Shown here: in pieces, positions 12,403 through 23,900 of the stretch | Layout of the letters: the number at the start of each line of letters is the position of its first letter | Numbering within the stretch: position 1 is the first letter of the stretch | NCBI RefSeq assembly: GCF_964355755.1 | Contig: NC_092672.1 | Location: 5,456,001 to 5,520,000 of the forward strand | DNA length: 64,000 nucleotides | Origin: Antedon mediterranea | Lineage: Eukaryota > Echinodermata > Crinoidea > Comatulida > Antedonidae | Reading direction: 5' to 3' | Translations under genes and position numbers: made by a program | Notes under the pieces: generated by a model | What the model was told of the DNA's origin: nothing | What the model saw: the letters and a program-made list of their open reading frames with translations, nothing else | The model's database searches: none

Positions 12403-14163
12403 GTCAAATACTCAGAAATACGACCTGTTTAAGGTACACTGTGGTTAATTTGTAAACAGGAAATAAAACTTTAAAATCACATGTTTTCTGACGCAATTTC
12501 AACTTATTTTTTGTCACAAATATTTTTTAAGTTAAAAAATAAGCTCCGTGATAAACACAAATGGTTATTGATGAAATGAAAAAGCTAGAAAAAAAAAACC
12601 AAAATCAAACAAATAGAAATAGGTAGGCCTAAATGTGAAGAAGAAGCAAAAGGGAACAGAGATTTTATCTATGGAAATTACTGTTTTTATAACAATTTGT
12701 GGGGTTCTTTCCATAGACTGAGATGAAAATCTGATTTCACCAAGAGAAATTAAATTTGTCGATTTCATTATTTATTGCAGACATGATAACAATTAAATGG
12801 CTTCTCATTAAGGTTTTATTTACAGTTAAATATAGAGAATATACTCTAAGTATGTTAACAAAAATGTAAAACATTTTTTTTAGTACAGCACAAGTAAAAA
12901 GAACAAAACACGATATATTTTTTTTAATGTAAAAATAAATAATGTTGTTTAACTATCAAACGTTATATAAAAATATCTGTATTTTGAATTAAATGGAAAC
13001 TGTAAGCTACTTGGTAACTATTATTATACACGTACGTAGTATATGATAATATATGAATAATAAATTAATGAATGAAAAACTTCAGCGGAAAATTGTTGAT
13101 AATTTTTTTATTCTAATATAGATTTCTATTATGGTAGTGAGTTGTTATTATCGATTAAATTTAGGATAGGATGATTACTAAGAGTAATAAATAGAAGCTT
13201 CCAAAAGTTATAATTTCTAATTTTTTAAAATTAATAATTCATTTTTATACACTATTATGAACGGAAGTCAGTAAAAAGTCATGCGCTCAACCTGCAGCAG
13301 AAATGCAGTCTTTTTACTAAATTCTGACATGTATAATCGAATTAAGTTTCATCCTGAGAGGGGAAATTCTTTTAACCAATTACATGCGCCACTCTAACTT
13401 AGTTCAGCTTGCCATTTTCATTTTACGCTAATATAGTTCTGAGGAAAGTTTGCAAATTAAAGGTAAGTTTTATTCATTTTTACTTTATATACTTTGTAAT
13501 TGATTTTTTATTAACAATATAGTTTTTTTATTTTACCTTCGTTAAAATAATGTTATTAAACATCAATCACCAAAGCCTATATTTGGCAATTTATCAAGAA
13601 AATGTCGATAGTTCCTTTTAAAACTTTATATATACTTCTATGGTTATAAGCTATGACAGATAGCTGGCCTGACACCACTATTAATTTCCTGAAAACTTAA
13701 CAGCAAGAAATGTTATTTATATTCGGCATATTTAAAGCTTAGAATGTTCATAAATATAGACAATATCAATTCTTTGTATACATTTTATATATACAAATTA
13801 TCTTTGTAAGGTAATATAATTAGTATGAAATGATTCACAAGTTTAAATTTATTTTGCTTTTCCTAAAACATTTTATAGGTTCAATGCTAATTGAATGCTC
13901 AATCTAAATTTATAAAAATACTGTATATGCAACAAAAAAACCATAAAATATCGTTGGCAAAATTTTTAATGTAACTTAACCGGCCGGACTGAAACACAAA
14001 ACATATCCTATGTGTTGGGATCTTCTGCCAGCGGTCTCGAGACAATGCATTTAATTGTACAATAATATAAGTAGCCCTATTAACTGTACATACATTAAAA
14101 ATGAAGGAATCACTATTTTCGTTTGGTTCTTTTTATCTAGAGAAAGAAATCTTCAGTATCATT

Positions 14164-17100
14164 ATGTCGGATAAAGATCCACCAACACCAAAACCAAGAT
14201 CGGTAAAGAAACCTCCGTTGCCGACACCTTTACCTAAAGCGCGCCGGCAAACCCCTCTAGTAACGTCCCCACCCCCTAGGAGGATACACAATCAAGACCA
14301 TGATGCACTTGTTATAGGCAACCCGTATGCTCAGTACCCCTTACTGGTTGACGTAACGTACGCAACTGCGCATTCAGGTCGTCAGGTAGAAGCTGCACCT
14401 AGTTCCGGACCGCCTTTGGATCCTCCGTCCTACGATTCAGTTGTAAGTTCATAAGTGAGAGTTAAATTTTAATTTGAAATTGTTACAGTTTTCCTTTCTT
14501 CGGTTGATTAATATACAATCTTATCTAAAATTTATCCAACCTTTTTCTTTTAATAATTATCCTAATTCTTCATCTAGACAAAAAAAGCTTTCAAACCTTC
14601 CCTTGGGTTGAGTACGGTCAAAAATCCTAAGAAAGGACATTTTTTTCTAAACTGAATTTACTAAAGAAGTAATTTTTTCTTTTCAAGTTTCTTTGGAGTT
14701 TGCTAACATGTTTGAGGAGATAAAGCAACAAGTCAGTTCATCCGTATAAGATGAATGGCTTTATTTCATTTAGAATTTATCCAAAATATATCGAAGTTAA
14801 AGTTAATTTTGATATGGAGTTCTGGGTCAGTAAACATTCGAAATTATGGAAATAACAATCCTAATGATTATGATGATATTGATTCACTTCAGTTACTTTA
14901 GTTATATGAGAGTGTAACAAACATAACAATCATCATATTTTTTTATTTGATTTTTATTAACTTTTGGCACAAAAGCAACTGGCATTTTGATTGTCAAAAG
15001 TGAACTTAATCACTACAAATATACATTCCGATGTATTACATGAGAATTTTAATTTTAATTAAAAGAGCCAAATGCTATATAAAACCTATGTTTAAAAAAA
15101 GTTTGAATTCTATTCTTTTTTTATTAAACTGCTTTTTCTAGACTTGTGATGAATTTAATCGCCTAATAAAACGTAATGTGTTTAAACAAAAAAAAAGTTT
15201 AAAAGTTATGTATACTTACAGTATATGTACTGCATTATAATTCTCTATAAATTGATGGAATGGCTATTTGGCTAATAACCTTTCTTCCATTTTCTTTACC
15301 AAGGCATATTCAACACCAGTAGAGCCAAATATACCCGAATATGCCAACACTACTGAAGCAATAGAAGTTGAAAGAGAAGAAGAAGAAGAGAGGGAAAAAG
15401 ACATACCAGAGAAAAAGAAATCAACCAAAAAATCATTTAGCAAGATTTATCCAAAAAGTTTGACCAGACGTCATAGTGAACACAGCGTAATAAAGGGCAT
15501 TATTGGCTTCTGTTTGGGGCTATTTTTCGGTGGAGTTTTGTTTCTTGGGTTATACTATGGATTGTTATACAGTTTCTTTACGTCTTGTGTCGTCACTGGT
15601 CTTGGAACCATGGCAATGTCGCTTAGTCTTGCTTGCACAGGTAAGTGGAAGATATTCAGTGTTTGGAATTTTAACAAGGACTTTATTTGTTTGAATTATT
15701 TGAGTTTCTTTTCGGTTTATAATTTCTTTATTAACTTTAAATTGCTAAGCATAATTGTTAAATATTAGGAACGTAAAGTCAGATATTGATTTTAGTTATT
15801 TTGTCGTCTGACATCAGACAGGAATGGAACCGCGAACTCAGGAAATAACCATGCACAAAGATCAAGTTGATACGCCCTTATCTTAAGCTTATGGCGCCCC
15901 ATATAAGCATACATCTAAAAGGTGAGATCTCCAAAGGATGTTCTTGTTTAGTAGTAAAAAGATTTTTATTTTCCATAATTTTTTTATATAGTTCGTGCAA
16001 GATGTATAGCAGCTTTAATGGCACCGACACTATGTACTTCAAGAGGGCGTGCTGCTTTTATAGCTTTCACTTTTACTTTACTGCTAAATGGTCCAGTTGC
16101 TAATATATTTCACAATAGTAATGTTATTTCAGAATCCATGAGCTGCAGTGCTGAGGTAAATAACATGCATAATGTCTCTTGAAAATAATGTCTATGACGT
16201 GGACATTTCGTTTTGTTCTAAGCATATGATATAAATAGAAATATACAAGCTTTCAGAATCCGTTTTGTTTTTTTATAAACTCTATCACCGTCTCTATCGC
16301 TTGAAATGCTTACAATTTTCACATTTATCTTCAACATTGATATAAAAAAATAATCCGATTTAATACTGACATGTCATGCGGTGACCGATAAGGTCAGAAT
16401 AAACTCAATTTCCTGATAAAAAGTTAGTGATGATGCACTAACAAGTCTCGCAGAATTATTACAGTACTTATCATATCCTCAAGTTTGTAATTTTGTCGCA
16501 AGAGAGTATAGGCTAGGCCTAATGCAAATTGTTTAAAAATGAAATAAGTACGGTACTAAATCTGTGTATCGTTACCCTTATTTTATAATTTTTTTTTGTT
16601 TAAACTTTAATAGGCCTATATTATATTTGTACTTTATAAATCCAAAAGAAAATGTTACAATGCTGTGTGTATCAATGGTTGGATTGGAGATACAAGTAAA
16701 ATAAACTAACAGCTAAATCAAACCGATAAAGTAAAACAGCTAGAAAGAATTTCCCATCTTTCGGAAAACACTATTCATAACAGCTAATGAGTGTTAGAAT
16801 GGAGAATAAAACGAGTGGAGAATAGTTAGCTAAGTGTTATAATACGGATAAAGAATTTCATATCTATGCATTATTGTTCCAATACAACACATAGTTTCAA
16901 CATGTTGTATTTTGTTTCTGTATATAGATGGTTCATGATCAAGGAAAACAGATTCAAGATGCTGCATTACAATCATTTGATAATTATGTCAAAAACATTG
17001 AAGAAAGTATACAGAGGCTTCAAGAAACTGCTGTTGATGTCAGGAATAAATTTGAACCGATTGAAAGAGGTCTTGATGAAATTAATCATGGCTTTCAGGT

Positions 17101-19437
17101 ACGTGGAATGTAAAACATTACAGTAACAATTGGAGAAAAAGAATCAAACTCTACAATTCATTACTTTGACAAAAACATAACAAAAATTATTAACAATTAA
17201 ATTGATAGGCTAGAGACACAAACTGCATTCACAATGTATACCAAGTTTGATATAAAAAACTATAGATTAAACCAAATATTCGAGGTGAAAATGTGGAATT
17301 TATGATTGTTTAGAATAAGTCTGTTAACAGTAGAAAAGGTTCGCCAATTGTTAACTTTAGTAATATTAGTTTTAGAGACTGATTGTGAGACAAGATTTCT
17401 TTTTATAGCATTTAGCACTTATGTACGTTACGTAGCTTAGAGATCTTCATAATGTATTTTCTAATATTTCTATTGCTCTTTTTAGAATAACATCTACTAC
17501 TATCTTTTTAACTAAAAGCAACACGCTTACGTTTGAAGGTGAGCTTTTTCCTATTAGTAAGAAACTTTTGCTCTTTTGGGTACAGTTACTATTTTCTTAA
17601 CTTTTTATTGCTTTCAGTTCTATTTCTCTCTCAATTATTCACTCTATTCTAAATGCTAAAACATAATTAACTACATCTTCAACAAGACTAATTAAAGATT
17701 AAGTAGAAACCGCACTTCCTGCTACAAAGCAAGCGAGGAAGTTGGAATGGGTGGGGTATAGAAGAACTCTTTATGATTATTTGTGTTGGCTTTTGTACTT
17801 CTGTAGGTAGCTGGAGAAGTTCTTTCAAACGCTGCTGATGCTTGTACCACCACAATGGACGTGGCTTATCGTGACTGTAAGGTGGTCTTAAATCGAATAT
17901 ACGAAAACTGTATACTTAAGTTAAGCAAGACTAAAATACGTAAGTTATGATTAATTCATTTGGCCTAAATGGTCTATGTCACAAAATATACTTATGCAAC
18001 ATGATGCTATTGAACATGATATTCCCTGATATTATGAGTTAAAACATCCGTTTCAGTAAGATCACTCATTTTCCTTGCTAACTAAATTTAAACATCAAAT
18101 GAAATATGAAATAAACTTGAAAATGTCAATAATATTTTTCAGCCGTTGAGCTATGCAAGCCACTTGATATAGATCCACTGTGCGAGATCATTTCCTTTGG
18201 AAACAGTATTTGTCAAGCGCCAGAGTTTGGCAGAGCAATTGTCGACGACGTAGGAGATGCCATCCAACATATATCAAATAAGATCAACGACGTCTTTCAG
18301 ACAGATATTCATTTTGAAGCTCACTGGGACACCAAAAGAAACGCAAGTAAATCTGCTGCTGGAATCGCAAGGGCGGTTCGACAAGAGCTTGAAGAAACTT
18401 TTAACATCTTTGACACCGCTGTGCTATTTGCGGATCGTCTGTTGGCACTATCCGTTGTGTATGTTCTCTACAGAGCGTATCTATATCATAAATTATATCT
18501 GACAAAAGATAGATTTGATAATTTTTACATTACAAAGGAATTCCGAGATCTTGATGTAAAAAGAACAGAAAGTGGTAAGGAATCGATATTACCACTGAAG
18601 AAACTAGAACGTGGAAAACTTATAGACTTAAAAACATTGGCATTGTCTAAGGTAGAAAGGGGAACCTTTTTGCTAGGTTTTATAACAATTTTTATGTATG
18701 TATTAATTGCTGGAATAATAATAATTGTGGATTATGGCATGTTTTATCTGCTTGATATAATTTCAAGACATGGACAGATTGAATATGAACTAACCGGTGG
18801 AGGAAAAGCTAATATGGACATTGCTGGAACTGGAGTGGTATCAGAATTTGCAAGAGCTTTATTGGGAGATGGCTTCGACACAAACAATGAGCACAACGCT
18901 TCTACCACAATCAACGAGTGTCTTCCACATCCACAAAGACCAGATAAGCAAACTAACATTATCATTGGTGCTCTGTATGGTGTAGCTATCCTAATGGTTC
19001 TTTTCCAATCCTATGCTTTAAGACTACGTCGCTGGATTGCATCGTTCTATTACCCAGCACGAGAAGCAGCACGTATAAACTATCTCTACAGTCAAACTCT
19101 TAAAAAACGCAAGACAATTCGTGACATGTTGCAACAGCTTATAAAAGAGAATGACAGAGAACAAAAAGCTCTGGAAAAAGTCAGCTTTCTATCTTGGATG
19201 TCGGCTAATAACACTTGTTGTCGTAGGATTCTTTGTCGCAACACTCGCGTTTGTATCGCGTGTGCTTCTGATGAAAACGGAGATAAGTTTTATAAATGTG
19301 AGACGATGGATTGTAAGGGAGCATACTGTGTTGAATGTATAAAAGAGGTCGGAGAATTGTGTACTCTTTGTGAAGAACCTTTGAATTATAATGTGGGAGA
19401 CACGGGTTCAGTCCAATGGAATCCTTATGTAGAGTAG
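14164..19437 (+). CDS. DCST1: DC-STAMP domain-containing protein (DCST1/DCST2-like)
   Basis: DCST1 and DCST2 (fly sneaky, worm SPE-42/SPE-49) are sperm membrane proteins needed for gamete interaction; human DCST1 has also been reported as an E3 ligase. Coding exons: 14164-14442, 15304-15640, 15992-16155, 16928-17098, 17807-17939, 18143-19437. Phases agree and give 792 aa. The order is: cytosolic proline-rich N-terminus with a PPSY motif; acidic EREEEEEREKD stretch; two hydrophobic segments in exon 2; family signature SRGRAAFIAF to LLNGPVANIF and SMSCSAE in exon 3; coiled extracellular part; membrane segments in the last exon (GFITIFMYVLIAGIIIIV; IIIGALYGVAILMVLF). A C-terminal cysteine-rich RING-like domain runs CCRRILCRNTRVCIAC through YCVECIKE to CTLCEEP. 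An ATG at 14,101 is in frame, but a strong acceptor (TTTTTATCTAG) at 14,140 makes it intronic. A 5' non-coding exon probably ends at 13,461 (AAAG|GTAAGT). AATAAA lies at 19,456. Paralogue identity (1 or 2) is not certain. Confidence 0.85.
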
Positions 19438-20900
19438 GAAACCTCGCATACAGAGAATAAACTAGTTTTTAAATACTTTAAATTGCTGTGCAAACGTTAA
19501 GGTAGTGTGCCTTGAAACATTCATACAGTTCTATTTTTAGGTTATATCCACTATAATAGCTTCCTTAAGGCCGCCGGCCACGTGTTTTACAAACTGCCCT
19601 TAGATAAATGTAATTATCTAATGTCTATCAAAGATGATTCCCTCTTCTTTCTAATTGGCTACAGTAGTCACAGTTTCCAAGTTCTTCTTATTTGATACAC
19701 AACATTTGAAAACAAATTGTATTTTAATCGTGTCCCCTGTTGAATAGGCCATTAATACCGTGACCTAAATTATTCCCTTTGATAAAAAATTAGATTGGAA
19801 AATATCCAATAACCGCAATTTGAAGGGAAATAGTCACACGATGGAATTGTTAAATGACCCAATCAATATTTGGTTTTATCTCCATGTCATGTTTTAGGGG
19901 ACAAATTTAATTATTAAGGGATCGGTTAGCACTTGTAGGCCTACCAACCCATTACATTCTATAAGATCATTTCATATATCTGGTCTGGTACCAGCTTTTG
20001 TTTTCGTACTTTATATAGCGGTCCCATGGGACAGACATTTATATTATCAAATAGACAGATACTTCATGAAATAATATGTGCATTGTGATTGAAACACTGT
20101 GGAGGATTTTGGAAATGTTTTATCAGAGTGCTCAAACTAACGGCAATGGATAGATTTTACAAACGCAATACTGTGGTTTAAGAAACCGATGTGACATACA
20201 TAATGCCTCGACAGGATTTGAAAATGCGACCTCTCTAACAGAGGCGAGCGTACAACCATTGGAACTCGAGGCAGAAGTTCAAATACCCATGGAGTACATT
20301 AATTCACACAGTTACATAATATAATTTAGAGGAGGCTTGGATGAACAATGAAACATGACGTTTGAATTAAGTAGCAAAATAATAATATTAAAACAATCTT
20401 GTATATAGGCATAATTTAATTATGAAATAATGGCCAGTATAATATTATAATTAAATAGTACAGGAAATTAATAAGAGCATAATGGCAATTAGAGCATGAC
20501 TAATAGAATTATTCAATTAATTTGATAATGTCATAGTTTCTTTCCAAATGTCTTTATTGCCAGCTAGGGAATATCACTGCCAAATAAATATTATATCGTA
20601 TTGATTACAACCAGTTTTCAAGTTTCATTTTCTGTTCATATTATTGTCAAGATGTTTTGAGAGAGTCGCAGTGTTTATTATGATGATGTCTAGATTTGAC
20701 GCTAGTGATGATTATGATTACCCGGTGGTAATAAAGATGATTTTGTCGGGTTAAATATTACATTTAGGTGTTTATTTTAAGGTATTTCTTTTGTGATGAT
20801 GTCTAATTAAACAAGTTAAAATTACATTTGGCCCGAGGAACCAAACTATATAAAAGATGTTTTGTCAACAGCAGAGGGCGTATTGATAAACAGGGACATC
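19438..20900. other. Intergenic interval, DCST gene to ACADS
   Basis: This contains the DCST 3' UTR (AATAAA at 19,456-19,461) and the ACADS promoter and 5' UTR at the right end. I see no repeat with inverted ends and no open frame of interest. Confidence 0.6.
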
Positions 20901-23900
20901 ATGGCGGCAGCAGCGAAGGCATTTCAGAAAGTTTCCAGACAACTTTTTAGGTCAAAAGTGTGTTTTTTGGGTTAGTTTTTACAATGTTACATACATTTTA
21001 TGAGATTATATATGTTGCTTAACCAACTTAAATGTTGAATACAAAAATCGGTAGCGCCCAAGTAGATATTTATGTTAGTTGTTGCTAGGCCCATGACTTG
21101 GACAGGTCGACGGTGATTATAGCATTACTGCCCGTGTTGATTTAGTACTAGTGACGTATGCGTTATACGCACAAGAACCAGGCCTAGGCTAGACCGCTTT
21201 TGATTTGAAATTGGTCGTGTAGTAGTACGAAAAGCAAATATTAGTAAAGTAAATAAGTGTAATATATAGGACTATTGCCAACTGGGTCGTATTGCCCTAC
21301 AATAAATAATGAATTAAATAAAATAAGAAATTGGAAAATATAAATAATGTTTTATTTATATAGATAGTACTAGTAGTAGGGCCTAGCCTACTACTTCTTA
21401 GCTAGCTAGCTAGCCTTGCTGCCTACTATGTATACATTAATGTATATAGCTAGCCAGAGTCAGAGGCCCTATCTATTTAGTAGCGGTATATTCTGACTTC
21501 CCTAGCTACTAGTTAAACATTGAAGCAAATTGGCAGTAGCCTGAACTAATTCCATCAAGTGTAAATGTAATCAATCTACCTAGCCAAGCCCGGGTCTAAT
21601 TAAACTTCGCTTTTGGGCATTTATATTATACAGTATCTTATAACACACAATTAATGTTGTTAAAAAAGTGTTTGTGGTAGATTTCATCGTAATATTAATA
21701 TATGCATTTGATAGATGGTACCCTTATGTACTGTACCAGCAATATTGAGATTTTGCATCATTACGCTGTAATTGAATAGAACATGGTCCCAGTAATGAAA
21801 TCCTACTGGTCTGCTAATATGTAATCACTGCCTTGCTAGGTAACCCATTACAAAGAAAATATGATAAATATGTTATTTAAATTAGTTCTTAGGTATGATC
21901 CCACTTAGTCTACCAAATACAATTTCATATTGAGTAATGGATAGTTGTTGGTTACAATATTTAATATTTTAGTTATTCAATTTCTGCCATACAATACAAA
22001 GAAAAAGACAAAACGAAATATAAAAGGCAAGGAAAGACCAAACAGCTCTTTGTTTTTCAAATATAAATCATCAAATATTTAAAAGTTCAAGATACATACT
22101 TTACAGTACATACTGTACAATGTTGTTGGAGATTTATAAGTTATGCATTGTTTTTTAATTAGTTTTATAAAGAAATCTTAATTTATAGGCCAAAAGATTA
22201 AACTGTAAATAATATTAAAGAGGAGATATAAAAAAAACATAAAATAACGAAAAACATTTATTAGATTTTACAATTATTTTTTCTAAAACATTAGATGAGA
22301 GGGAGGGTGGTGTTCAACCACAAAAGATAAAACAAAATCTGAATTGCTAACTTTTTTTACAGGGTCATCATCTTCAATATGTAAGGCACACAGCTTGGCG
22401 TCTCTGTCTGAGACACATGCGATGCTTAGGAAGACATGTAGAGACTTTGCTGATAATGAGCTTGCACCAATTGCAGGAGAATTGGACAAGGAACATCGAT
22501 ATCCCAAAGAACAGGTAAAACCTTGTCTACACTATCAAACTTTATGTGACACAAAAATGTGATGATGTCGTATCACTACCATATTTGACCACATCACACT
22601 TTTTTTGTCAAACTAGTTTGATAGATAGTGTAGACAGAGCTTAAGAGTTGAAATACAGACATGCCAAAACATTTGAGGGTGGTATAGCAGTTTTAGGTAA
22701 TTCCCTTGTATGGTTGGTTGATCAACACTTAAATAATAATGTCTGTAAAATTTTAATATTTAAATAAAGACTTATTCATAGTGGGCTATCAGTGGTGTGT
22801 TAAACCAAAATAATATTTTTGACAACAATTGTAATGTAATTGAATTTTAATGTTATTCAATTCATCTCATATTATCTAAATTATGTAAAAACAAAATTTA
22901 TCGGGATGTACGAAAAAGCGTTGTTAAATCAATGCGTTAGAATAGGACAAGATGGCCGACCAAACTTTGTTTGTACCCAGTGCAGTCGGTAGCCAGGAAA
23001 CGTGACGTCACTTTTTCTCCCTATTATATTTGAAGTTTCTATATTGCTTGTCAAATTATAATATATAGATTGCAATGCATTATTAATATATCTTATCTTC
23101 CAAACTTGACCTTATACAAAGTCAAATGTACTAGCTAGCCTTATACTTCTTGAGTTAGTACAACCCTATCCAGCCTATTTTAGATGTTTTTATATTAACT
23201 GACTGTGGATGCATGTGCTATTTAATACAAAATGTCTAATCAAATCTATTGCTTATTAAAAAAAACTTAAATGTCATGCTTGCTTGACAGTCACATCTCC
23301 TTCATTTTTAACTAACTGTACTTGCTTGCTTGATATTTAAAATCTGTCATTAGCCATCATCAACCTGATCACATTATAATACTGTATTACCTGTGTCATT
23401 ACAACCATTGTTTTCATCATCATCATTGCCATCATTAAGTAGGTCGCTGTGTACAGACAGATAGTTCTATTCTATTTTTGTTGGGCCTATTTTTACAAGA
23501 AATAACAGTTAGAGAAAAATGGCAAAATCTGAACAGAGTTGTCAAAACATTGTAATACTAATCCTATATGATAACTTAACCACATAAAACTCCTAGAAAG
23601 TAGGAAGCCTTTTTCCTTTTTTTCCTGACTGTTAATTTATTATTATTTAGTAGTTATTATTTTACTATCTTAAGCATCATCTCCTATTTCATTGTATCTT
23701 TCATCAGGTGAAAAAATTAGGAGAGCTCGGCCTAATGGCAGTTGACGTTCCAGAAAAATATGGCGGGACAGGCTTAGATTACTTAGCGTATGCAATAGCT
23801 ATTGAGGAGATCAGTAGAGGATGTGCTAGTTGTGGTGTTATTATGAGTGTTAATAATGTAAGTTGATGCATACTAAAATAATAATGTAATAATAATGTAA

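Larger units (their letters stand above)
8453..13440. other. Gene-free interval between TADA2A and the DCST gene
   Basis: About 5 kb with no gene I can recognise. It holds family-A MITEs (8,488; 9,312; 10,869), one copy each of two other inverted-repeat elements (8,784 and 9,784) and a six-unit satellite (10,281-10,760). An AATAAA at about 9,304 is the nearest clear candidate poly(A) signal downstream of TADA2A. A 77-residue minus-strand open frame at 12,169-12,402 has protein-like composition but no recognisable family. The rest (11,010-13,440) is AT-rich without evident structure. Confidence 0.6.

Noticed and set aside
14101-14163. Upstream in-frame ATG for the DCST gene
   Set aside because: A strong splice acceptor at 14,140 and a donor at 13,461 make these bases intronic. 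The start at 14,164 is preferred.
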